Shown here in pieces: positions 1 through 5,120 of a stretch of 5,120 nt of DNA. How positions within the stretch are numbered: the first letter of the stretch is position 1; every line of letters starts with the position of its first letter. A program made the position numbers and the translations under genes. Source of the stretch: Pseudomonadota bacterium (GTDB lineage: Bacteria; Pseudomonadota; Gammaproteobacteria; Acidiferrobacterales; Acidiferrobacteraceae); assembly GCA_021797365.1 (NCBI GenBank), contig JAJZZU010000220.1, positions 1-5,120 of the forward strand, written 5' to 3'. Below the pieces are notes generated by a model. It was not told where the DNA came from. It made no database searches and worked only from the letters and a program-made list of their open reading frames with translations.

Positions 1-394
1 AGTGAATCTGGTAGAGGTCGACATAATCGGTCTTCAGCCGCTTCAGGCTCGCTTCGAGCGCCGCGCGCATGTTGGCGAGGTCGAGGGCGAGCGGCCCGCC
101 CCGTATCCATCGAAAGCCGCGCAAGGGCCCGGCGACCTTGGTGGCGATCACCACCCGATCGCGCGCCTGTCGGGCAAGCCACGCGCCGACGATGGCCTCC
201 GTGGCCCCTTGGGTCTCGGCGCGTCCCGGCACCGGATACATCTCCGCCATATCGAACAGGTTGATGCCCTCGGACAGCGCATAGTCGAGCTGGGCATGCG
301 CGCAGGCCTGGTCGGTCTGCTCGCCGAAGGTCATGGTGCCAAGACCGATGTCGGAAATGGCAAGATCGGTGCCGGGGAGGTGGTGGATGCGCAT
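1..394 (-). CDS. tas: Tas-like aldo/keto reductase, 3' end cut off by the window edge
   Basis: This is the N-terminal part (131 codons) of a cytosolic NAD(P)H-dependent aldo/keto reductase; such enzymes reduce aldehydes or ketones on a TIM-barrel fold. The protein opens MRIHHLPGTDLAISDIGLGT and continues with MTFGEQ, AHAQLDYAL, EMYPVP and RAETQG, which follows E. coli Tas closely as I remember it. All four catalytic-tetrad residues of the superfamily are visible: Asp48 and Tyr53 (in FDMAEMY), Lys86 (in IATKVAG) and His131 (in YQIH), the last complete codon before the edge. About 215 further residues, including most of the cofactor-binding C-terminal half, should lie to the left. The start at 394 aligns exactly with the Tas N terminus; an in-frame ATG at 418 is possible but would add 8 unmatched residues. 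No spaced Shine-Dalgarno precedes it. The physiological substrate cannot be read from sequence. Family call is firm; the Tas subgroup is likely. Confidence 0.93.
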   Translation of the reverse strand, partial: MRIHHLPGTDLAISDIGLGTMTFGEQTDQACAHAQLDYALSEGINLFDMAEMYPVPGRAETQGATEAIVGAWLARQARDRVVIATKVAGPLRGFRWIRGGPLALDLANMRAALEASLKRLKTDYVDLYQIH

Positions 395-451
395 CCCCGG
401 ACTTTGCCAATTTCCCATGGGGCTGTCAAATGGCGGCCATCACGCGCGGTT

Positions 452-460
452 TGCTATAAT
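452..460 (+). promoter_or_regulatory. Extended -10 promoter for the rmlD-tsaB-mutS2 operon
   Basis: The sequence TGCTATAAT is a perfect TGn-TATAAT extended -10 element for the housekeeping sigma-70 factor. The -35 position at 17 bp spacing (432-437, GGCGGC) is poor, as is usual for extended -10 promoters, where the TG contact substitutes for the -35. An AT-rich hexamer stands out in such GC-rich surroundings. The predicted transcription start is near 467, giving a leader of roughly 180 nt before rmlD. It is the only convincing promoter upstream of the three plus-strand genes. Confidence 0.65.
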
Positions 461-500
461 CGCCGCTCCCGGTGGCGACGCGGCCGCGGAGTCGGTGAGG

Positions 501-523
501 CGGCGCGCGGCGTGCGCGCGCCG
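501..523. repeat. Perfect 8-bp inverted repeat with 7-nt loop in the rmlD leader
   Basis: CGGCGCGC at 501-508 is matched by its exact reverse complement GCGCGCCG at 516-523, around the 7-nt loop GGCGTGC. All eight pairs are G-C, so in RNA it would be a very stable hairpin about 35 nt after the predicted transcription start. No U-tract follows, so it is not a standard terminator. It could slow RNA decay, affect leader folding, or be a chance product of local base composition. No function is assigned. Confidence 0.5.
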
Positions 524-634
524 GCTGTCGAGGGTGCACATCGTTGCGGGCCGCGGTCGCTGCGGCGCATCCGGCGACACGCGTAGGGGCGTTGGCGGGA
601 GATCACCACTTTTGGAATCATTGTCATGAGCGAC

Positions 635-640
635 GAGGGG
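635..640 (+). promoter_or_regulatory. Ribosome binding site that fixes the rmlD start
   Basis: GAGGGG lies 5 nt before the ATG at 646. This favours 646 over the upstream in-frame TTG at 544, whose extra 34 residues have no counterpart in the RmlD family. Confidence 0.75.
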
Positions 641-645
641 CGGCC

Positions 646-1518
646 ATGGCGCACGCTGACAAAGCCCGCCAGGGCATAGCGTTGTTCGGGGCCCAGGGTC
701 AGCTCGGCCGCGCGCTTGCGCAGGTCCTGGCCGGACTGGGCCCTGTGCATACCTTAAGCCACGCAGATTGTGATATCGGGGACGAGACGGCGGTGCATGC
801 CGCGGTGCGGCGCCTGCGCCCCGGGGTCATCGTGAATGCCGCCGCCTATACGGCCGTCGACAAGGCAGAGGCGGAGCGCGACACGGCGCTGCGCATCAAT
901 GCCTATGGCCCAGGGTATCTGGCCGATGCCGCCTTGTCCGTCGGGGCCTGGCTTGTGCACTACTCGACCGATTATGTTTTCGATGGGACTGCGGGGCGCC
1001 CCTATCGGGAGGACGACCTCACAGCCCCCCTCAACGTCTATGGAGAGAGCAAGCGCCTGGGCGAGGAGGCGGTGCTGGCACGCCCCCTTACGGCCTTCGT
1101 CCTGCGCACGGCCTGGCTCTATGATCGCGAGGGCCGAAACTTTCTGACGACCGTTCGGCGATTGGCCGCGAACGGGCCGCTCCGCATCGTCTGCGACCAG
1201 TACGGCAGCCCGACGCCGGTAACCGTCCTCGCGCAAACGACACGCGCGATTCTTGTGCACCCGCGGGCCGCAGACTGCGCCGGGCTCTATCATGCAGCGT
1301 GCGATGGCGCAACGAGCTGGCACGGCTTTGCCGAGGCCATCGTGCGGTCGTTCGGATTGGCGGTCGCGGTGTTGCCGATTACGACGGCTGATTATCCCAC
1401 TGCGGCGCATCGCCCGGCCTACTCGGTGCTCGACGGTGCTCGCCTGAAGGAGCATCTGGGGATCACCCTGCCCTCATGGGATCGGGCACTCGCCGACCTG
1501 TTCATGGAGAGGCCATGA
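646..1518 (+). CDS. rmlD: dTDP-4-dehydrorhamnose reductase (RmlD)
   Basis: This cytosolic enzyme catalyses the last step of dTDP-L-rhamnose synthesis, the NAD(P)H-dependent reduction of dTDP-4-dehydro-L-rhamnose; the product feeds O-antigen, capsule or other rhamnose-containing glycans. The 290-residue protein is an extended short-chain dehydrogenase of normal family length. Visible motifs are the nucleotide-binding GAQGQLG (15-21), VNAAAYTAVDKAE (63-75), STDYVFDG (107-114) with the catalytic Thr/Ser, the catalytic pair YGESK (Tyr132, Lys136), LRTAWLY (153-159) and DQYGSPT (184-190). Near the C terminus RPAYSVLD matches the family's substrate-side motif. It is first in an operon and its stop overlaps the tsaB start as ATGA, so the two are probably translationally coupled. 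No rmlA, rmlB or rmlC is present in the window, unlike the usual rml cluster. The RmlD call is firm; a role in a different deoxysugar route is a minor alternative. Confidence 0.95.
   Translation: MAHADKARQGIALFGAQGQLGRALAQVLAGLGPVHTLSHADCDIGDETAVHAAVRRLRPGVIVNAAAYTAVDKAEAERDTALRINAYGPGYLADAALSVGAWLVHYSTDYVFDGTAGRPYREDDLTAPLNVYGESKRLGEEAVLARPLTAFVLRTAWLYDREGRNFLTTVRRLAANGPLRIVCDQYGSPTPVTVLAQTTRAILVHPRAADCAGLYHAACDGATSWHGFAEAIVRSFGLAVAVLPITTADYPTAAHRPAYSVLDGARLKEHLGITLPSWDRALADLFMERP
1506..1512 (+). promoter_or_regulatory. Ribosome binding site for tsaB inside rmlD
   Basis: GGAGAGG sits within the last codons of rmlD, with its GGAG core 5 nt before the tsaB ATG at 1515. It selects this ATG over upstream in-frame starts and supports coupled translation of the two overlapping genes. 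Confidence 0.7.
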
Positions 1519-2171
1519 ACCTGCTCGCCGTCGAGACCGCGAGCGCATTCGTATCAGTGGCCCTGAAGATCGATGGCGTGGTTTACGAGCGGGGGCTGCG
1601 CGATAGTACGGCGCGGGCCGAGACCGTACTCGATCTGCTGCGCGTTTTGTGCGCCGACCTCCGATGCGATCTTAGCGTAGTCGATGTCATAGCCTTCGGG
1701 CGTGGTCCCGGATCGTTTACCGGTCTGCGCGTGGCCGCGGCCGTGGCCCAGGGGCTTGCGTATGCGCGCGACCTGCCGGTCGTTCCGGTCTCGTCGCTTG
1801 CGGCGCTCGCGCAGGAGGCCCCTGGGCAGCAGGTGCTGGCGGCCCTCGATGCCCGTCGTGACGAGGTCTATTACGGGGTCTACAGGCGCGAGGCCACGGG
1901 TCTGGTGGTGGCCTGCGGGGAGGAGCGCGTGGCCCCGCCGGAGCGGGTGGTGTGTCCGGCGGATACGGACTGTGCGGTCGGTAGCGGCATCGACCATTAT
2001 AGGGACCGTTTTGGAGAGACGTTGCCGAAGCGGCATGTCTCGGACCGCTCACCCACGGCGCGTGCGGTGCTGGCGCTGGCCGAGGAGGCCTATGAGCGCG
2101 CAGCGTTCGTCCGCGCCTGTGCCGCGGTACCGGTGTATCTGCGCGACGACGTGGCCCACATCCGATCATAA
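1515..2171 (+). CDS. tsaB: tRNA threonylcarbamoyladenosine synthesis protein TsaB
   Basis: TsaB is the non-catalytic partner that dimerises with TsaD and, with TsaE and TsaC, makes the universal t6A modification at position 37 of ANN-decoding tRNAs in the cytosol. The 218-residue protein has the ASKHA-type N terminus MNLLAVETASAFVSVAL (1-17), the family signature GRGPGSFTGLR (62-72), the second-lobe segment LAALDARRDEVYYGVY (108-123) and the typical C-terminal PVYLRDDVA (206-214). Length is close to E. coli TsaB (231). The usual His-containing stretch after the first strand pair is replaced by STARAETVLDLL (31-42); since TsaB does not bind the catalytic metal this need not impair it. The start is set by a good ribosome binding site and by the conserved N terminus. 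It overlaps rmlD by 4 bases. In many gammaproteobacteria tsaB is followed by rimI; here a mutS2-type gene takes that place. Confidence 0.95.
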   Translation: MNLLAVETASAFVSVALKIDGVVYERGLRDSTARAETVLDLLRVLCADLRCDLSVVDVIAFGRGPGSFTGLRVAAAVAQGLAYARDLPVVPVSSLAALAQEAPGQQVLAALDARRDEVYYGVYRREATGLVVACGEERVAPPERVVCPADTDCAVGSGIDHYRDRFGETLPKRHVSDRSPTARAVLALAEEAYERAAFVRACAAVPVYLRDDVAHIRS

Positions 2172-2178
2172 GCCTGCC

Positions 2179-2185
2179 GGGAGAG
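2179..2185 (+). promoter_or_regulatory. Ribosome binding site for the mutS2-like gene
   Basis: GGGAGAG lies in the 19-bp gap after tsaB, its GGGAG core 7 nt before the ATG at 2191. It supports this start even though the reading frame stays open far upstream, through tsaB. Confidence 0.65.
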
Positions 2186-2190
2186 ACGAT

Positions 2191-3756
2191 ATGGACGCTG
2201 ATCTCGATGCCTTGGAATTTGCCGCTGTCCGACGCCTCCTGGAGCGCTTGACGGCCACCCCCTACGGGGCGGACGCCGCGCGTGCGCTGGTCCCGGCCCC
2301 TGATATTGGGGCCGCCCAGGCCTTGCAAAGGGCGGTGACCGCCGCGCGGCGCGCCATTGAGCAGGGTGCGGCCGCCCTGCCGCGCTTGCCGGATATTCGT
2401 GCGGCCCTGCGCCAGGCCGGCCAGGCGCGCGCGGCGTTGGCCGGGACCGCGCTTGCCCATATCGCCCAACTGATGCGTGCCGGCACGGCGCTACGCGCCT
2501 TGTGCGCGCAGTATCCGGACCTGTACCCCGATGAAGGGGCCCTGGCGGGTGCGCCGCAGCTGCTCGCACAGCTCGATGCTGCGGTGACGCCGGGCGGGCG
2601 CGTGAATGACACGGCGAGCCCGAGACTCGCGGAGCTGGCCCAGGAGATGAGCCGCGGGCGTGCCGACGTCGAGGACTTGCTAAGACAACGCCTGGCGGCC
2701 CTCGGCGCCGCCGATGAGGGCGATGATGCCATTGTCAGCAGTGGATCGCGGCTCCTTCTGGCAGTGGCCCCGCAGGTTGCCGATACCATCAAGGGCGTAC
2801 GTCGTGGACCGGCCGGCCATGGGCGCCGTTATCTCGTGGAACCTCTGGAGGCGGTGGCCGCCAATAACCGCCTTGAGGCATGCGCCGGACGGCGCGACGC
2901 CGAGGAATTGGCTGTGCGCCGGACATTGACCGCCGAGGTCGCGGCCGCCCTCGAGGCCCTCGAGGCCCTGCTGGGGGCAGTCACCTGGATCGACCTCGCG
3001 TTCGCCGCCGGTCACCTCAGCATTCACATGAACGCGCACGCCCCGCGACTCGTGCCGGAACCGCTCTTGCGGCTTACCGCCGTGTACCATCCGGCCATGC
3101 TGCTGGCCTTCGCCGATCGCCGTGGTCCCTGTCCCGTGCCGCTCTCGATCGCGCTCGATGATAGCCACCCCATGCTGCTTGTGACCGGTCCCAACACCGG
3201 CGGCAAGACCGTGGTCCTAAAGACCGTGGGGTTGCTTGTGACCATGGCCCATTGCGGGCTGCACATTCCGGGCGAGGGGGAGGCCGTCGTCGGTCGTTTC
3301 CGCCGGGTCATCGTCGACATCGGCGATCGTCAGAGCCTTCTCCACCAGCTGTCGACCTTTGCGAGCCATGTGGAGGTCTTGATACGGCTCTTACGCGAAG
3401 CCGACGGCGAGACTCTGGTATTGATGGATGAGCTTGGTACCGGGACCGATCCCGAGGAGGGTGCGGCGCTCGCCATGGCGGTACTCGATGAGCTCGCGCA
3501 CCGCCGTGTCCGCGGTATCATCACGACTCATTTGAGCCCCCTCAAGGGCTATGCCGCCTCCCATCCCTACTTGACCAATGCCACCATGCGTTTCGACCGC
3601 GAACGACTGGCCCCGACCTATGAGCTCGTCATGGGCGAGAGCGGCTCCTCGCACGGCCTGACGATCGCCGAGCGCCGGGGGTTGGCACCGGCGCTTCTTC
3701 AGGCGGCACGCGCGCATCTTGCGCGCCTGGAGGCCGGCCGCGGCGCGCCCCCCTGA
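2191..3756 (+). CDS. mutS2: MutS2-family ATPase lacking the C-terminal Smr domain
   Basis: This 521-residue protein belongs to the MutS2 branch of the MutS ATPases, which lack the mismatch-recognition domain. MutS2 proteins act on recombination intermediates or, in Bacillus, on collided ribosomes. Residues 1 to about 310 form the helical core and clamp region. The ABC-type ATPase domain follows: Walker A TGPNTGGKT (332-340), DIGDRQS (376-382), QLSTFASH (386-393), Walker B with signature MDELGTGTDPEEG (412-424) and the H-loop TTH (445-447). The C-terminal GESGSSHGLTIAERRGL matches the MutS2 segment that ends the ATPase domain. Full MutS2 is near 780 residues and continues into a coiled coil and an Smr nuclease domain; here the protein ends about 30 residues later. 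The next gene's stop is 25 bp away, so this is not a frameshifted remnant. ATPase motifs are intact, suggesting a functional protein, but a nuclease role is unlikely. Arg380 replaces the Glu I recall as usual in GDEQS. It is last in the operon. Confidence 0.9.
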   Translation: MDADLDALEFAAVRRLLERLTATPYGADAARALVPAPDIGAAQALQRAVTAARRAIEQGAAALPRLPDIRAALRQAGQARAALAGTALAHIAQLMRAGTALRALCAQYPDLYPDEGALAGAPQLLAQLDAAVTPGGRVNDTASPRLAELAQEMSRGRADVEDLLRQRLAALGAADEGDDAIVSSGSRLLLAVAPQVADTIKGVRRGPAGHGRRYLVEPLEAVAANNRLEACAGRRDAEELAVRRTLTAEVAAALEALEALLGAVTWIDLAFAAGHLSIHMNAHAPRLVPEPLLRLTAVYHPAMLLAFADRRGPCPVPLSIALDDSHPMLLVTGPNTGGKTVVLKTVGLLVTMAHCGLHIPGEGEAVVGRFRRVIVDIGDRQSLLHQLSTFASHVEVLIRLLREADGETLVLMDELGTGTDPEEGAALAMAVLDELAHRRVRGIITTHLSPLKGYAASHPYLTNATMRFDRERLAPTYELVMGESGSSHGLTIAERRGLAPALLQAARAHLARLEAGRGAPP

Positions 3757-3783
3757 CGTGGCGACTTCGCGGGGGCTTTGTTT
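3747..3783 (+). terminator. Likely intrinsic terminator of the rmlD-tsaB-mutS2 operon
   Basis: GCCCCC at 3747-3752 pairs with GGGGGC at 3771-3776. Inside the arms a small stem, GCG (3761-3763) with CGC (3768-3770), closes over ACTT and stacks directly on the outer stem. TTTGTTT follows at 3777-3783, giving the U-rich tail on the plus strand. The hairpin overlaps the last codons and stop of mutS2 and reaches the stop codon of the opposing gene. Read on the minus strand it lacks a T-tract, so it should act mainly on the operon. The large asymmetric internal loop makes this moderate rather than certain. Confidence 0.55.
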
Positions 3784-5098
3784 ACTCGTCCTCGTCGCGC
3801 TTTTTGGTGGCCACGGCATGGGCCTTGAGGCGCGCCACCTGGATTGCGGTGCCGCGCGTGCGGACGATGTCCACGAGATAGCCGTTCAAAAGCAGGCTGG
3901 TCCCGGGCGACGGTATGTCTTCCAGGTACTCCGTGATGAGTCCATTCAGGGTCTTGGGCCCGTTCAAGGGTAGCTGCCAGCCAAGCGTGCGGTTGATGTC
4001 ACGGATGCTGGTGCTGCCGTTGATGAGGAAGCTGCCGTCGGGTTGCGGGAAGATGTCCTCGGGCGTGCCCGGGGCCTGGGTGGTAAATTCACCGACGATC
4101 TCCTCCAGGATCTCCTCCAAGGTCACGAGACCCATGAGGTCGCCGTATTCGTCGACCACCAGCCCGATGTGCCGGCGCATGGTCTTGAAATTCATGAGCT
4201 GAGTGGCAAGCGGCGTGCCCTGGGGGATGTAGTAGGGCTCGAGCGCCGCCGATTTCAGGGTGTCGCGGGTCAGCCGGCCGGCGAGCGCGAGATGCAGGGC
4301 GCGGCGCACGTGGAGCATGCCGATGACGTTGTCGAGGCTGCCATGGAATACCGGCAGGCGCGTGTAATGGCTGCGTCCGAGGAGGTCCACGATCTCGTCC
4401 CAGTCGGCGCCAAGGTCGATACCTTCGACCTCGCGACGGGGCACCATGACGTCTTCCACGGTGCTCTTTTCGAGATCGAGGATGGCCAGCAACATCGCCC
4501 GGTGGGTGGTGGGTATGAGGCTCCCGGCCTCGAGCACCACGGCCCGCAGTTCCTCGGCACTCATCTGATCGGGGGTGCGCGGCTTGACCGACACGCCGAA
4601 GGCGCGCAGTAGATGATTGGCGGTGAAGTTGACGGCCGCGACGAGCGGGTAGATGACGCGCAAAAGTGGTGTCAGCACATAGGCCGACCCGAAGGCCACG
4701 GGCTCCGGGTAGAGCGCCGCCAAGGTTTTGGGGGCCACCTCTGAGATGATGAGGATGACGAGCGTCAGCACCCCGGTGACCAGGGCCAACACGCCGGCCC
4801 CGTAGAGCCGGACGGCCATCAGCGTGGCGACCGAGGAGGCGGCGATGTTGCCGAAGTTGTTGCCGAGCAACACCACGCCCAGGACGCGGTCTGGGCGGCG
4901 CAGCAGACGACGGGCAAGACGCGCGCCCCGGTGGCCGGATTCAGCGAGGTGGCGGAGGCGGTAACGATTGACCGTCATGAGGCTGGTTTCAGCCGCGGAG
5001 AAGAATCCGGACAGGAAGATCAGAAACAGCAGTACGCCGGCCAGCATACCGAGGCGGACGTGGTCCAAGGGTCGAAGGGGCTCCTGAGAGTCAAGCAC
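3782..5098 (-). CDS. corB: CorB/YfjD-type HlyC/CorC family membrane protein (DUF21-CBS-CorC_HlyC)
   Basis: This 438-residue inner-membrane protein belongs to the CNNM/CorC family, linked to Mg2+ (and Co2+) transport or efflux. It matches E. coli YfjD (CorB) closely along its length as I recall it. The N-terminal DUF21 domain (about 1-190) has hydrophobic segments near 18-38, 72-96, 101-130 and 137-165. It carries the conserved SGFFSAAET (30-38), GNNFGNIAASS (79-89) and SEVAPKTLAALYP (119-131), segments that form the ion site in this family. A cytoplasmic CBS pair follows (about 213-340), with VEDVMVPR (214-221), YTRLPVF (245-251) and GLVVDEYGDLMGLVTLEEI (312-330), then a CorC_HlyC domain (about 350-428). 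The charged tail ends KKRDEDE. The start is GTG at 5098 with an in-frame TAG three codons upstream; ATG at 5047 (residue 18) is an alternative that would trim the lead into the first membrane helix. Despite the hemolysin C label sometimes given, nothing suggests a toxin role. Confidence 0.94.
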   Translation of the reverse strand: MLDSQEPLRPLDHVRLGMLAGVLLFLIFLSGFFSAAETSLMTVNRYRLRHLAESGHRGARLARRLLRRPDRVLGVVLLGNNFGNIAASSVATLMAVRLYGAGVLALVTGVLTLVILIISEVAPKTLAALYPEPVAFGSAYVLTPLLRVIYPLVAAVNFTANHLLRAFGVSVKPRTPDQMSAEELRAVVLEAGSLIPTTHRAMLLAILDLEKSTVEDVMVPRREVEGIDLGADWDEIVDLLGRSHYTRLPVFHGSLDNVIGMLHVRRALHLALAGRLTRDTLKSAALEPYYIPQGTPLATQLMNFKTMRRHIGLVVDEYGDLMGLVTLEEILEEIVGEFTTQAPGTPEDIFPQPDGSFLINGSTSIRDINRTLGWQLPLNGPKTLNGLITEYLEDIPSPGTSLLLNGYLVDIVRTRGTAIQVARLKAHAVATKKRDEDE

Positions 5099-5101
5099 GA
5101 G

Positions 5102-5108
5102 ACCCTAC
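5102..5108 (-). promoter_or_regulatory. Modest ribosome binding site supporting the GTG start of corB
   Basis: Read on the minus strand, GTAGGGT precedes the GTG at 5098, with its AGGG core about 4-5 nt from the start. It is weaker than the other sites in the window. The ATG at 5047 has no comparable site, so GTG is preferred. The promoter lies beyond the right edge. Confidence 0.45.
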
Positions 5109-5120
5109 CATAGGCCGCGG

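Larger units (their letters stand above)
395..645. other. Divergent intergenic region between tas-like gene and rmlD
   Basis: These 251 bases separate two divergently read genes. They hold a clear extended -10 promoter for the rightward operon, a consensus TTGACA box that may serve the leftward gene, a GC-rich inverted repeat and the rmlD ribosome binding site. The stretch from about 461 to 620 is very rich in G and C. I see no tRNA-like cloverleaf, riboswitch core or credible coding frame in it. If transcription starts near 467, the rmlD leader is about 180 nt, longer than translation alone requires. Confidence 0.75.

Noticed and set aside
2..586. Plus-strand open frame of 194 codons across the left end
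   Set aside because: It is antisense to the tas-like gene, whose minus-strand frame has intact catalytic residues. The plus-strand translation shows no recognisable motif and is a GC-rich shadow.
544..645. Upstream TTG start extending RmlD by 34 residues
   Set aside because: The extra residues do not resemble the RmlD N terminus, which begins close to the GxxGxxG motif, and the good ribosome binding site is at 635-640.
626..679. Small open frame of 17 codons starting ATG at 626, overlapping the rmlD start
   Set aside because: A weak GGAA lies 8 nt upstream, but the peptide has no leader-peptide character such as runs of one amino acid, and the frame overlaps rmlD in another frame. Probably chance.
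1702..2190. The mutS2 frame stays open for 163 codons upstream, suggesting a longer MutS2
   Set aside because: That stretch is Arg/Pro/Trp-rich out-of-frame reading of tsaB, whose own frame is a clear TsaB. The ATG at 2191 has a ribosome binding site.
2941..2970. Short tandem repeat, unit GCCCTCGAG, about two and a half copies
   Set aside because: It encodes a helical Ala-Leu-Glu run (EALEALEALL) in the MutS2 helical region and is explained by codon choice for repeated residues.
4043..4612. Plus-strand open frame of 189 codons opposite corB
   Set aside because: It is antisense to the CBS and DUF21 coding region of corB and shows no recognisable domain. It is a shadow frame.
3782..5098. Interpretation of the HlyC/CorC family protein as a hemolysin
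   Set aside because: The family label is historical. The DUF21-CBS-CorC_HlyC order and ion-site segments are those of CNNM/CorB-type cation transport proteins.

Overview
This is a GC-rich (by eye clearly above 60 %), densely coded stretch of bacterial chromosome. Gene content and protein resemblance point to a gammaproteobacterium or a close relative. The aldo/keto reductase and the CorB-type membrane protein both read like divergent versions of E. coli Tas and YfjD. I cannot name the genus. Nothing looks mobile: there are no insertion sequences, tRNA or rRNA genes, CRISPR arrays or phage genes.

Layout. Positions 1-394 (minus strand) hold the N-terminal part of a Tas-type aldo/keto reductase that runs off the left edge. 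Positions 395-645 are a divergent intergenic region. It carries a strong extended -10 promoter (452-460) facing right and a GC-rich 8-bp inverted repeat (501-523). Positions 646-3756 (plus strand) form a tight three-gene operon: rmlD (dTDP-4-dehydrorhamnose reductase), tsaB (partner protein of the tRNA t6A37 synthase), and a MutS2-family ATPase. rmlD and tsaB overlap by an ATGA; tsaB and mutS2 are 19 bp apart. A likely intrinsic terminator (3747-3783) overlaps the mutS2 stop codon. Positions 3782-5098 (minus strand) hold a complete CorB/YfjD-type DUF21-CBS-CorC_HlyC membrane protein. It converges on the operon with only 25 bp between stop codons.

The genes are mostly housekeeping: nucleotide-sugar synthesis for surface polysaccharide, tRNA modification, a MutS2-like ATPase and divalent-cation handling. 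They do not form one obvious pathway. The most noteworthy points are: the MutS2 homologue stops straight after its ATPase domain and has no Smr domain, with no room downstream for a lost one; rmlD is separated from any visible rmlA, rmlB or rmlC and is translationally linked to tsaB; and the tas-like gene has no usable Shine-Dalgarno but a TTGACA box placed so that its transcript could be leaderless. I found no convincing evidence of a previously undescribed system in this window.
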